From NCBI RefSeq assembly GCF_900454495.1, contig NZ_UGSI01000001.1:3410001-3474000 (forward strand): a stretch of 64,000 nucleotides of DNA, read 5' to 3'. Numbering within the stretch: the first letter of the stretch is position 1; each line of letters begins with the position of its first letter. The notes below the pieces were generated by a model that saw nothing but the letters and a program-made list of their open reading frames with translations, was not told the DNA's origin and searched no databases. Below are positions 42,803 to 52,500 of this stretch, piece by piece. This DNA comes from Paenibacillus macerans (lineage in GTDB: Bacteria; Bacillota; Bacilli; Paenibacillales; Paenibacillaceae). A program made the translations under genes and the position numbers.

Positions 42803-44233
42803 CTACAGTAAAGGCGACAGCAAACGCGCAAGCAGCTCCATTCCTTTTTGCCAGCGCGAACGCCGGGCAAATTCCGCAAGCCGGATCGGGACCGAGTCGG
42901 ATATATCCCGTTCGAAATCGTCCGCGAGTTTTGCGATCGGTCCCTGATCGAACAGCAGCGCGGTCATTTCAAAATTGTAGAAAAAGCTGCGCATATCCAT
43001 ATTCGCCGTTCCGACGGAAGCAAGCAAATCATCGACCAGCAGGACTTTGGCGTGGATAAAACCCTTCGTATACTGATAGAACTTCACCCCGGCGGCCAGC
43101 AGTTCCTCAACGTACGACAGCGAAGCCAGCTTGACCAGCCGGTGATCGGCGTGATACGGCAAAATGACGATCACTTCGACTCCGCTGAGGGCCGCCGTTT
43201 TTAAAGCCGTATAAACCGCCTCGTCCGGGATGAAATAAGGCGATGCGATCCAGATTCTCCGTGTCGCCACCGACATCGCGCCAAAGCACATTTCCCGGAT
43301 GTTGTTCCTCGGCTGGCCCGGGCCGCTCGTTAAAATTTGCACCTGCTCCCTGCCCTCGCAGCGATGGTCGGGAAACAAGCCCGGTCCTTCGATCCGCTGG
43401 CCGGAAGCCAGCCGCCAGTCGTGCACAAACGTCATCTGCAAAAAATAAACGGCATCGCCGCGCAGCTGCAAATGCGTATCTCTCCAGTATCCGGTTTTAG
43501 CGTACAGCCCCAAATAATCGTCCCCGACATTCAGCCCGCCCACAAAGCCAACGGTTCCGTCCACAACGATAATTTTGCGATGATTGCGGTAATTCAACCG
43601 GCGGCTCTGCAAAGCGGTCAGCGGCGGCAGGAAGAAATAAACCTCCACTCCCTCCGCCCGCAGCCTGCGGACAAAGGAAGCCCGCAGCAGATAACTGCCC
43701 AAGCCGTCGCAAAGCAGCCGCACCTTCACCCCTTCTTTCGCCTTGCGGATCATGACCTCCTGAAATCGGGAGCCAATCCCGTCGGCGCGGAAAATGTAAA
43801 ATTGTACATGGATGTGGTCCTTCGCCTTCTCCATTTCCTCCAGCATAGCGGAAAAAGCGGTTTCGCCCTCCGAGTATACCTGCGTTTGATTGCGGCCCGT
43901 GATGGGACTTTTCGGCCAATGCGTCAGCAGCCCGAACAGCCGTTTTTGATTTTGAAAAGCCGGATTCTGCGCCTCTTCGGCCGTGCTTACGATAGACATC
44001 CGCTTCCGCAGCTTCGCCTGGGCTTCGGGAAACGGCCGCCGGCTGCGGAGCCGCAGCCATTTGCGTTTGGTGTAATCCTTCGCCACGAAATAATAGGTAA
44101 TGAATCCAATGAACGGACAGAGGAACAAAATAAACATCCAAGCCACGGCCTTGCTAGGGTTCCTGAACTCCAAAATGAGAATCATAGCGATTGGAGCGAT
44201 GTACGCGAGTAAAACTACAAGCAACCAGATCAT
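42803..44233 (-). CDS. cls: Cardiolipin synthase
   Basis: A 476-residue phospholipase-D-type enzyme that condenses two phosphatidylglycerols. Two N-terminal membrane segments are followed by two HKD motifs: NHRKIIVVDG (about residue 219) and IHAKVLLVDD (about 394). The length is typical of ClsA. GGGGAGG precedes the ATG. It converges on the polymerase gene. Confidence 0.95.
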   Translation of the reverse strand: MIWLLVVLLAYIAPIAMILILEFRNPSKAVAWMFILFLCPFIGFITYYFVAKDYTKRKWLRLRSRRPFPEAQAKLRKRMSIVSTAEEAQNPAFQNQKRLFGLLTHWPKSPITGRNQTQVYSEGETAFSAMLEEMEKAKDHIHVQFYIFRADGIGSRFQEVMIRKAKEGVKVRLLCDGLGSYLLRASFVRRLRAEGVEVYFFLPPLTALQSRRLNYRNHRKIIVVDGTVGFVGGLNVGDDYLGLYAKTGYWRDTHLQLRGDAVYFLQMTFVHDWRLASGQRIEGPGLFPDHRCEGREQVQILTSGPGQPRNNIREMCFGAMSVATRRIWIASPYFIPDEAVYTALKTAALSGVEVIVILPYHADHRLVKLASLSYVEELLAAGVKFYQYTKGFIHAKVLLVDDLLASVGTANMDMRSFFYNFEMTALLFDQGPIAKLADDFERDISDSVPIRLAEFARRSRWQKGMELLARLLSPLL

Positions 44234-44423
44234 AGGCTCAGCCTCCCCTAGCCATCAGCTTTAACCATCCGGCCTCCGGTTTATTCATCCCGCTCGCCTT
44301 GTATGACGGTTCGTACGTAAAACGCGATTTATATCAGACAGGGATTACATTTTTGACATGATTTAAGAGTCATAGGAATAGATAAGATATAGAACCAACT
44401 CGAGAAGTAGGGGAGGAGATGCC

Positions 44424-45416
44424 ATGAGGAGTGTAAGCTTGCCGAACCCTAACCGGATGACGCTGCTTGTCCTTCGCGACGCCAACCAGCCCGTCAAGCA
44501 AGTTCAAGTGTCCAAGCCGCTCGTTGTTGCCGTCCCGCTGCTGGCGCTGCTGTCGATTTCCGGCCTGATCGTCAGCCTGCAAATCCAATCGGACCACACC
44601 GTTTCCAGGCTGGAAAAACAATTAAAATCGCAGACCATCGCTTTTGAAGCGGTCGTTACCGACAAAAACGAAGCGATCCAGCGTCTGCAAAATGAAGTGA
44701 TTGCGCTTTCCGGACAATCCAAGGACATGATGGACCGGATGGAACGCGTGGCGGAGCTGGAGGCCCAGCTTCAGAAATTCATCGATAAGTACGGCGATTC
44801 GAAGGAGCTGGGCAAGCTGTCTTCCCTGTCCTGGGACAATTCGCAGGATTCGCTTGCGGACAGCGGGATCGGCGGCGAATTTATCGCCGTTCACGACAAT
44901 GAAATTGAAACCCTTGCCCGGGAGACGAGCGACGATTTTGCGATGATGAGCGACATGCTGGATGAAATGGAGAAAAACGTCCCGGTTACGCTCAAAAAAG
45001 CAAGGCAAACGCAATACTCCATTTCCGGCACGCCTTCGGAATGGCCCACGCTGTCCACGCGGCTGACTTCGAATTTCGGGTACCGGACGGATCCTTTTTC
45101 CGGCCGGGCCGCTTTTCATGCCGGCATCGATATCGGCGGCAAGCTCGGCGATCCCGTTTACGCCGCCGGAGCCGGCAAAGTCATCACCACCGACAAGGAC
45201 AGCTCGCATGGGAGATATATCGTGATCGAGCATCCCGGGGGCCTGCAAAGCTGGTATTTGCATTTGAACGAGATCGGCGTTATCGAAGGAGACACGGTCG
45301 ACAAAGGACAGCAGATCGGCAAGCTGGGCAGCAGCGGGCGCAGCACCGGGCCGCATCTTCATTTTGAAATCGTGAAGGCCGGCAAACCCGTCGATCCCCT
45401 GCCCTATTTGAAGTAA
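44424..45416 (+). CDS. M23-family peptidoglycan endopeptidase with coiled coil (second copy)
   Basis: A 330-residue paralogue of the protein at 34380. It has one membrane segment (about 33-52), a long coiled coil (about 55-115) and an M23 domain with HAGIDIGGK (His about 231) and TGPHLHFEIV (about 308-314). The architecture and the positions of the zinc ligands match the first copy almost exactly. GGGGAGGAG precedes the ATG. A bactofilin gene follows after 31 bp. Confidence 0.92.
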   Translation: MRSVSLPNPNRMTLLVLRDANQPVKQVQVSKPLVVAVPLLALLSISGLIVSLQIQSDHTVSRLEKQLKSQTIAFEAVVTDKNEAIQRLQNEVIALSGQSKDMMDRMERVAELEAQLQKFIDKYGDSKELGKLSSLSWDNSQDSLADSGIGGEFIAVHDNEIETLARETSDDFAMMSDMLDEMEKNVPVTLKKARQTQYSISGTPSEWPTLSTRLTSNFGYRTDPFSGRAAFHAGIDIGGKLGDPVYAAGAGKVITTDKDSSHGRYIVIEHPGGLQSWYLHLNEIGVIEGDTVDKGQQIGKLGSSGRSTGPHLHFEIVKAGKPVDPLPYLK

Positions 45417-45447
45417 ATATCCTAAGTATGGAGGATTGAAGTGAACG

Positions 45448-45867
45448 ATGTTAAAAGACAGGAAAAATGCCGCAGGACTCACCGACACGTTAATCGGCCA
45501 AGGCAGCAGCATCGAAGGCAAACTGGAGTGCAAATCGAACCTGCGTCTGGAAGGAAAATTCAGCGGTGAAATCGAGTGTCTGGGACAGGTCGTGATCGGC
45601 GAGACCGGAGAAGCCCGCTCGAATATTCAAGGCGGCGAAGTGGTCGTGGCCGGCAAAGTGGTCGGCGACATATCGACAAGAGGGAAGCTGACAATTACGG
45701 GAAACGGCCAGGTTGACGGAAATGTCGACGTCGCCAAGCTGATCATTCTCGAAGGCGGGCAGCTCAACGGCTCAAGCAAAATGGAACCGGCCGCCCCCGC
45801 CCCTGCTCCCGCACCCGCAAACGCTAAGGAGAAGCGAAAAAAATCGGCGCAGCCGGAAGCAGGGTAA
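45448..45867 (+). CDS. Bactofilin (second copy)
   Basis: A 139-residue bactofilin with the same start (DTLIGQGSSIEGKLECKSNL) as the copy at 35393 and the same beta-helix core (SGEIECLGQVVIGETG). The tail is A/P-rich and then basic (KEKRKKSAQ), unlike the first copy, which could give a different membrane or wall partner. GGAGG lies upstream. Confidence 0.93.
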   Translation: MLKDRKNAAGLTDTLIGQGSSIEGKLECKSNLRLEGKFSGEIECLGQVVIGETGEARSNIQGGEVVVAGKVVGDISTRGKLTITGNGQVDGNVDVAKLIILEGGQLNGSSKMEPAAPAPAPAPANAKEKRKKSAQPEAG

Positions 45868-45910
45868 TCTCCGGTGCGCCCAAGGCACTGGAACCCCCCG
45901 GGTATCCATG

Positions 45911-45948
45911 AAAGTTCCCGCCTGCCAGATGCCAACGGGAACTTTTTG
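45911..45948. terminator. Terminator between bactofilin and ABC-2 permease genes
   Basis: AAAGTTCCCG at 45911-45920 pairs with CGGGAACTTT at 45935-45944, with T run on the right. It separates convergent genes. Confidence 0.8.
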
Positions 45949-45957
45949 CTTTGACGG

Positions 45958-46734
45958 TCAAGCCGCGACATCCCTTTTTTTGAATACAAACCAGGAAATA
46001 AGAAGAAACAGCACGACGTACGCGGCCAGCACCGCCGATGAAAAGCCGAGCGTCATTCCTGCGGGTCCTGTACGTCCGCCGTAGTACTGGCTTAAATTCA
46101 TATTGGTGAACAGGATGTATTTGGCCCACGGAAAGCGCACCGGGTTAAACAGCGCCGCGAACAGGTCTCCAGCAAACAAAATGAAAATGGACAAACCGAT
46201 GGCAAGTCCGCCGGAGCGAAAAACCGTGGACAGCATGAAAGAAAAAATCGTAATCACGAAAAACTTTATGTAGTTATAGAGCCAATTTTCCAGAATGGAC
46301 AGGGCCGGACTTGCCCCTTCCGGAAACACGGCCGAAGGCATGTCCGGAAAGATGAGAAAAGAGACCGCCAGCGCCGCGGCAAAAAACACCGCCGACATCG
46401 CCAGCGTAAACAACAGCACGGCCAGCAGCTTGGAAGCGAGCACCTTCGTGCGGGTCCAAGGACGAATCAGCAGCAGCTTGATCGTTCCCCACGTAAATTC
46501 TCCGGCAACCACATCGGCGGCGGCGATGGCGGCGAAAATGCCGACTAGATAATACAGAAAGGTCAGCTGATCCACGGCGTCCCAGGCGCTGAGCGTGGAA
46601 ATTCCTCCATCCAGCGCATACAAAGTCCCAAACAGGAACGTCAGCAGAACCAGCAGTCCGGCCATGATCCAGGTGCGCAAACGGCGGTATATTTTCATAT
46701 TTTCGTTTTGGACGAGCCGCCAAAAATTACTCAA
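45958..46734 (-). CDS. ABC-2 type exporter permease
   Basis: A 258-residue six-segment membrane protein of the ABC-2 class. The first segment follows the NFWRLVQNENMKIYRRLRTW start, and the VVAGEFTWGTIKLLLIRPWTR loop is characteristic of permeases paired with BcrA-like ATPases. The start TTG 46734 has GGGAGGTG six bases upstream; a GTG at 46743 in the same frame overlaps that site. It overlaps the ATPase gene by 8 bases. Confidence 0.85.
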   Translation of the reverse strand: MSNFWRLVQNENMKIYRRLRTWIMAGLLVLLTFLFGTLYALDGGISTLSAWDAVDQLTFLYYLVGIFAAIAAADVVAGEFTWGTIKLLLIRPWTRTKVLASKLLAVLLFTLAMSAVFFAAALAVSFLIFPDMPSAVFPEGASPALSILENWLYNYIKFFVITIFSFMLSTVFRSGGLAIGLSIFILFAGDLFAALFNPVRFPWAKYILFTNMNLSQYYGGRTGPAGMTLGFSSAVLAAYVVLFLLISWFVFKKRDVAA

Positions 46735-47641
46735 TGCGCCCACCTCCCGTAAGCTCCAGAAATTGATCCTCCAGCGAACGCGTCAACGCCCGGATTTCAT
46801 AAACGGAAATGCTCGCCATGACCAGCTTCGCGTTGATTTCCGCCGCCTTGGTCCGATCCGCCGCGACGATCAGGCGGCTGTTTTGAATGCGGCCGGCTCC
46901 GATTACCCCGGCAGCCCGCTCCGGGTCGCTAACCTCAAAGGCGATTTCCCGCCCTTGTTCCGCTTCCCCTTCCGTCCGCAGCGGTTTGACGTCGATGAGC
47001 CGCCCCTGCTGAATCACGGCCACCGTATCGCACATCAGCTCCATTTCCGCGAGCAAATGGCTGGAAACGAACACGGTCGTGCCTTCCTCGCGGGCCAGCG
47101 TCCGCAAGTAATCGCGAAGCTCGCGAATCCCCTGCGGGTCGAGGCCGTTGGTCGGCTCGTCCAGCACCAGCAGCTTGGGCCGGTGCAGGATTGCTTGCGC
47201 CACGCCAAGCCGCTGGCGCATCCCCAGCGAATAGGTTTTCACCTTGTCGTGGATGCGTTGCTCCAGGCCCACCAGCTCAACCGCTTCCCAAATCCGCTGC
47301 TTCGTCACCCCCGGCGACATCCGGGCGTAATGCAGCAAATTTTGGTACCCCGTCAGGAACTTGTACATCTCCGGGTTTTCCACAATCGCCCCCACATGCG
47401 AAATCGCCTGTTCGAAATGCTGCTTGATACTGGCCCCCTGAATGAAAATATCGCCTTTGGAGATCGACATCAGGCCGACCATCATCCGGATCGTCGTCGT
47501 TTTCCCGGCCCCGTTCGGCCCAAGAAACCCGTACACCTGTCCCGCCGGAATGTCCAGCGTCAAAGAATCGATCAACGTCTTGGAGCCGATCGTTTTGCTC
47601 ACGCCCTGAATCCGCACAACAGGCTCCTCCGTCACCGTCAT
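46727..47641 (-). CDS. ABC exporter ATP-binding subunit (BcrA-like)
   Basis: A 304-residue ATPase with Walker A GPNGAGKTT (41-49), signature YSLGMRQRLGVAQAIL, Walker B LLVLDEPTNGLDP and switch SSHLLAEME. The C-terminal 70 residues are the regulatory tail common to ATPases of antibiotic or lantibiotic exporters. The substrate is unknown. AAAGGGGG precedes the ATG. Confidence 0.9.
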   Translation of the reverse strand: MTVTEEPVVRIQGVSKTIGSKTLIDSLTLDIPAGQVYGFLGPNGAGKTTTIRMMVGLMSISKGDIFIQGASIKQHFEQAISHVGAIVENPEMYKFLTGYQNLLHYARMSPGVTKQRIWEAVELVGLEQRIHDKVKTYSLGMRQRLGVAQAILHRPKLLVLDEPTNGLDPQGIRELRDYLRTLAREEGTTVFVSSHLLAEMELMCDTVAVIQQGRLIDVKPLRTEGEAEQGREIAFEVSDPERAAGVIGAGRIQNSRLIVAADRTKAAEINAKLVMASISVYEIRALTRSLEDQFLELTGGGRIE

Positions 47642-48058
47642 GTTGCTCCCCCTTTACTTCTTGTTTGTCGATAGTTCCTTGCTTCGAAACTTCTTATTAT
47701 ACTTCAAAATGTGCAACAAAAATAATGCCTGGCCAAAACAACACCTGGAATGCATGGCACATTGATTGCACGATATCACCGAACTTCACCATTATAATCA
47801 GGTAATATTATAATCAAGAATATTTCTATATTCTACCACAAAAGGGCATGCCCTTTAACCCGCTTGTTTCCAGGCCAAACCTATATAGAAGAATACACGA
47901 TTATAGTTATACATAAGTTGCGGACCTACTGCTAAGTTTTGCACGGCCTGCCGCTTTGCAAGGACAAACAAGTTTACTCCTTCTGCACGCCTTGCATGGC
48001 AACCCAACCCGCTCCTTCTGCTCCCCAGTTCCTTTTTGCTGTGCTAATTCTTTTGAGC
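47642..48058. other. Gene-free interval upstream of the ABC exporter
   Basis: About 415 bp with no supported gene. On the minus strand TATAAT (47701-47696) is a perfect -10 for the exporter operon but has no good -35. Confidence 0.45.
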
Positions 48059-48724
48059 CTAGTGAAGATAGTTTAATGCCAGTTCCTGGAGCTCGTATGC
48101 ACGAACCCCACGTCCCGTTTCGATAGGGCCCAACATTCCTTTGGCCGAAAGGACTCGAAGGCGATTGCGGGCGGTCCTAAAGTCGATATCAAGCTCTTGG
48201 ATCACGTCCCTTGGCCGGACGCGCCCGCCCAGCCTCCAAGCCAAACGGAGAATTTCCTTCTCCCTGACGGGCAACCCCTGATCCCTGCCGTCTCGCAGAA
48301 GGTAAGGACTGATCACTAACTGAAGCAGCATGCGACATACCTCGGGACGCTGCTGCACATCATCGAAGGAAAAATGGATCATTGTCCAGCCCATCCCGGT
48401 TAAAAACGTATCCCGATTCAGCGAATAGCTGAACCTCTCACGATCCATGTCTTTAACATGGCTTTGAAACCCATCGCACTCCAAACCAAAGCGGCCGAAG
48501 GCCGGCAAAAAGGCAAAATCGAGAAACTGCGACTTTCGGTTCCAATCATACACTTCATACTCCGGGTGCAGGTTATCAAGAGTTCCGAACAGCGGCCACC
48601 ACACATTTTGCAATAGAAGTTTCTCGGCATATTGATGCCCGCGAAGCAGCCTGCCTTTCCTTTCCCCCGCCCTGCCGGACAAATGATACTCTAAAAACGC
48701 CTGATGAGCTTTTTCAAACTCCAT
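48059..48724 (-). CDS. DUF559/Vsr-like nuclease domain with a C-terminal winged helix
   Basis: A 221-residue protein. Residues about 30-130 match the DUF559 pattern of PD-(D/E)XK nucleases: Glu35 in YAEKLLLQN, Asp69 in FLDFAFL, LECDG (Glu82 and Asp84), then His89, Asp94, and the strand after MGW. Residues about 150-215 look like a winged helix (RPRDVIQELDIDFRTARNRL). The combination suggests a DNA-binding nuclease or a regulator with a nuclease-derived sensor; the function is unknown. GGGGAGGG precedes ATG 48724. A terminator hairpin sits just upstream of that site. Confidence 0.68.
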   Translation of the reverse strand: MEFEKAHQAFLEYHLSGRAGERKGRLLRGHQYAEKLLLQNVWWPLFGTLDNLHPEYEVYDWNRKSQFLDFAFLPAFGRFGLECDGFQSHVKDMDRERFSYSLNRDTFLTGMGWTMIHFSFDDVQQRPEVCRMLLQLVISPYLLRDGRDQGLPVREKEILRLAWRLGGRVRPRDVIQELDIDFRTARNRLRVLSAKGMLGPIETGRGVRAYELQELALNYLH

Positions 48725-48743
48725 GAGCTTCCCTCCCCATTAA

Positions 48744-48797
48744 CCATAAAAAAAGAACGTCCCGACGCATACCACGATATGCGTAATGGACGTTCTT
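48744..48797 (-). terminator. Terminator hairpin in the leader of the DUF559-like gene
   Basis: On the minus strand AAGAACGTCC (48797-48788) pairs with GGACGTTCTT (48763-48754), with an inner CGCATA/TATGCG stem, followed by seven T. The next bases are the ribosome site of the gene at 48724, so the hairpin lies in its 5' leader. Confidence 0.8.
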
Positions 48798-48808
48798 CGT
48801 CTGAACCT

Positions 48809-48838
48809 AGTATAACATGCGCTCCTTCCGTAGAGCAA
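48809..48838 (-). promoter_or_regulatory. Possible promoter upstream of the leader hairpin
   Basis: On the minus strand TTGCTC (48838-48833), 18 bases, TATACT (48814-48809). A start about 7 bases on would place the hairpin at the very 5' end of the transcript. Confidence 0.4.
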
Positions 48839-48914
48839 TTTAGAAACGTTTTGAAATTTACTGGCGGTTTTTCTCTCACTTTACTTGCCTCGGATAACAC
48901 TTGAGTTAATTCTG

Positions 48915-49093
48915 ATTGGAAATTTCCAATAGAATTTAAAATGGGGCCCCTCGCTGCAAGTTTGATTGGATTTTTCCAATAGAATTGGTCCACAAAGCGG
49001 CAAATTGATCCGATTTGAAGAAATCTATTGGATTTTTCCAATGAATGTATCAGTGTGGCCATCAATCCGGAAATTCTATTGGATTTTTCCAAC
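48915..49093. repeat. ATTGG palindrome repeat, four copies
   Basis: Cores ATTGGAAATTTCCAAT (48915), ATTGGATTTTTCCAAT (48965, 49027) and ATTGGATTTTTCCAAC (49078). The first two are followed by AGAAT; the last two are preceded by TCT or ATTCT, so each copy keeps half of a longer palindrome. Spacing is 50, 62 and 51 bp. Related to 39028-39097. Confidence 0.8.
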
Positions 49094-49094
49094 G

Positions 49095-49359
49095 TGCCAC
49101 GGGTCAGGGGGATACGGACAAGGAGGTGGAACTGCGGAAGCAACAATACCCGGAGGAGGGTGAGTCTATTATGGAACTGATGCCTGCGTGGAAGCGCTTG
49201 GGATACGATGAAGGATGAAGGATGAAGGATGAAGGCTTGAAGAAGGCGGCACTCAATATGCTTCGAGAGGGAATGGAGACATCGCTGGGGATTAAAGTTA
49301 CAAGGCTGTCCGAAGAGCAAGTAGCGAAACTGAAGAAGCAAACAAGCCAGAAGGAGTAG
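49095..49359 (+). pseudogene. Remnant of an Rpn-family (PD-(D/E)XK nuclease/transposase-like) gene, 3' end
   Basis: One frame reads TGQGDTDKEVELRKQQYPEE, then SIMELMPAWKRLGYDEG, a TGA at 49216-49218, then GLKKAALNMLREGMETSLGI and LSEEQVAKLKKQTSQKE to TAG 49357-49359. The AWKRLGYDEG...LLREGM...LSEEQV pattern is the usual C-terminus of Rpn/PD-(D/E)XK transposase-family proteins. The nuclease part is missing and four copies of a 7-bp unit (GATGAAG, 49207-49234) carry the stop, so it is not functional. Confidence 0.7.
49207..49234 (+). repeat. 7-bp tandem repeat GATGAAG, four copies
   Basis: Four perfect units. Since 7 is not a multiple of 3, changes in copy number shift the frame; the present length gives an in-frame TGA in the gene remnant. 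Confidence 0.85.
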
Positions 49360-49413
49360 TTCGAATCTTAAGTTCAGCCGAGAGGCAAGCGTATGTCTCG
49401 GTGCTAAAAACCT

Positions 49414-49425
49414 GACTTTTTGAAC
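49414..49425. repeat. Half copy of the GTTCAAAAAGTC element
   Basis: GACTTTTTGAAC equals the right end of the element at 4736-4903. No left end is seen nearby; a small CCGAGA/TCTCGG hairpin lies just before it. Confidence 0.5.
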
Positions 49426-49436
49426 TCGCACTTATA

Positions 49437-49480
49437 CAAAAACCCGGAGGCCTGATCAACGCAGGTCCTCCGGGTTTTTC
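49437..49480 (-). terminator. Terminator after gltB
   Basis: AAAACCCGGAGG and CCTCCGGGTTTTT flank a 16-base loop, with A and T runs on both sides. Confidence 0.88.
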
Positions 49481-49523
49481 CGGTTTAACTCTCGTATATT
49501 CGTTTCAATATGCCGTTATCTCG

Positions 49524-52500
49524 TCAGTCCTTGCCAGCTCTGGCCAATTCGCGCGCGTTGGCTTCGAAGGCGGCGAGCAGGGCCGCTTCGCCTTTAAGGC
49601 CTTCGTTCTCCACTTTGCGGATTTGCTCCAGCATCCGTTTGTAGTCCTTCGGAATGACGCGAACGAACTTCGGCAGGCATTCGTTCCAATTGCCGAGTAC
49701 GCGCCGCCCCACCGCGCTGTCCGTGTACAGGACATGGCGGCTGATCATCGTGCGGAGCTGATCGGCTTCGGCCGGATCCTCCACGGCTTCGAGCAGCACC
49801 ATCTCCAGGTTGCAGCGGCCGGCAAAATCGCCGCTCTCGTCGAGCACGTATGCGATCCCGCCGGACATCCCGGCCGCAAAGTTGCGGCCCGTTCCACCCA
49901 GGACGACAACGCGTCCGCCGGTCATGTACTCGCAGCCGTGGTCGCCCACGCCTTCGACGACAACATTCGCGCCGGAGTTGCGGACCGCGAACCGTTCGCC
50001 GGCGATGCCGCGAATGTACGCTTCGCCGCTCGTAGCGCCGTAGAACGAAGTGTTGCCGATGATAATGTTCTCCTCAGGCACGAACGTCGCCCGCGGCGAA
50101 GGCTTCACGATCACTTTGCCGCCGGACAGCCCTTTGCCGGTGTAGTCGTTGGCGTCGCCTTCCACGGTTAGCGTCATGCCCTTTGGAATGAAGGCGCCAA
50201 AGCTTTGGCCCGCCGAACCTTCGAAGTGCAGCGTGATCGTGTCCTCCGGCAGCCCTTCGGCTCCGTAGCGGCGCGTCACCTCGCTGCCCAGCACGGTGCC
50301 GGTCGCCCGGTTGACGTTGCAGATCGGCAGGCGCGCGCTGACCGCTTCCCCGCGCTCGAGCGCCGGCGCAGCGATTTGAAGCAGCTTCGTCACATCGAGC
50401 GTCTCCTCGATCCCGTGGTTCTGCCGCTTCGTGCAATAGCGGCTGCCGCCTTCTGGCAGCTCCGGCATATGCAGCAGCGAGTTCAGGTCGATGCCTCTCT
50501 TTTTCCAATGGTCCACTGCTTTAATAGTATCCAGGCAGTCGGTGCGGCCGATCATTTCGTCCAGCGAGCGGAAGCCAAGTTCCGCCATCCATTCGCGCAG
50601 ATCCTCGGCGACAAACTTCATTAGGTTCACCACGTGCTGCGGATCGCCGGTGAAGTTTTTCCGCAGCTCCGGATTTTGCGTGGCCACCCCAACCGGGCAG
50701 GTGTCAAGCTGGCAGACGCGCATCATGATGCAGCCGACCGCCACGAGCGGCGCCGTTGAGAAGCCGTACTCCTCGGCGCCCAGCAGGGCGGCGACGGCCA
50801 GGTCCCGTCCGGTCAGCATCTTGCCGTCGGTTTCCAGCACGACGCGGTCGCGCAGATTGTTCAGCATCAGCGTTTGATGGGTTTCGGCGAGGCCCAGCTC
50901 CCAAGGCAGACCCGCATGGCGGATCGAGCTTTGCGGCGAAGCCCCCGTTCCTCCGTCATAGCCGCTGACCAGGATCACGTCCGCCCGGCCTTTGGCGACC
51001 CCGGCCGCGATTGTGCCGACCCCGGCTTCGGACACCAGCTTAACGTTGATGCGAGCCTGCGGGTTGGCGTTCTTCAGGTCGTAGATCAGTTCCGCCAAGT
51101 CCTCGATCGAATAGATGTCATGGTGCGGCGGCGGCGAAATCAGGCCTACGCCCGGCGTCGATCCGCGCACCTCCGCAACCCACGGATACACCTTGCGGCC
51201 CGGCAGCTGTCCGCCTTCGCCCGGTTTCGCCCCCTGGGCCATCTTGATTTGGATCTCATCCGCATTGACCAAATAATGCGAAGTGACGCCAAACCGGCCC
51301 GAGGCCACCTGCTTGATCGCGCTGCGGCGCAAATCGCCGTTTGCGTCCGGCACGTAACGCGCCGGGTCCTCGCCGCCTTCGCCGGTATTGCTCTTGCCGC
51401 CGATGCGGTTCATCGCGATCGCGATCGTCTCGTGCGCCTCTTTGCTGATCGAGCCGAACGACATCGCGCCCGTCTTGAACCGGCGCATGATCGATTCCGC
51501 CGATTCGACCTCCTCCAGCGGCACCTTCGGTCCAACCGGCTTCAGCTCCAGCAGGGAACGCAGCGTGAGATACTTTTCGTTCTCTCCTTGAACCAGTTCG
51601 GCAAACTTTTTATACACCTTATAGTCGCCCGTGCGCACCGACTGTTGAAGCAGATGCACCGTCTGCGGGTTGAACAAGTGTTCTTCCCCGCCGTCGCGCC
51701 ACTGGTATTCCCCGATGGAATCCAGCACCTTGTCTTTGCCGTCCTTGTCGGTAAACGCCCGGAAGTGATGGTCGAGCGTTTCCTTGGCCACTTCGCTCAG
51801 CCCGATCCCGCCGATCCGGGAAGGCGTCCATGTAAAGTACCGGTCGACAAACGACGCCTCCAAACCGACCGCTTCGAAAATTTGCGCCCCGCGGTAGGAT
51901 TGGATTGTCGAGATGCCCATCTTGGACAGCGTTTTGACCACGCCCTTGGTTGCAGCCTTGATGAAGTTGTAGACCGCTTTTTCGTACGACACGCCTTTCA
52001 GCATGCCTTGGCCGATCATATCCTGCAGCGTTTCGAACGCGAGATAAGGGTTTACGGCGCTGACCCCGTAGCCGAGCAGGAGCGCAAAATGATGAACCTC
52101 GCGCGGCTCCCCGGACTCCAGCAGAATGCTCACCTTCGTCCGCGTCTCCTCGCGGATCAAATGGTGGTGCAGGCAGGAGACCGCCAGCAGCGCGGGAATC
52201 GCCGCGTTCTCCGGATCGACGTCGCGGTCGGACAAAATCAGGATGTTGTGGCCTTTGGCAATGACGCGGTCCGCCGCCTCGCACAGCGTATCGAGCGCCT
52301 TGCGCAGCCCTGCGGCTCCTTCAGCGGCCGGGAACAGGATCGGAATCGTGATCGCCTTGAATCCCGGACGATGCACATGGCGCAGCTTGGCAAAGTCCTC
52401 GTTGGACAAAATCGGCGAATCGAGGCGGATTTGCCGGCAGCTTTCCGGCTCCGGCTTCAGCAAATTGCGCTCCGGCCCGATCGTCGTGATCGTGGAAGTA

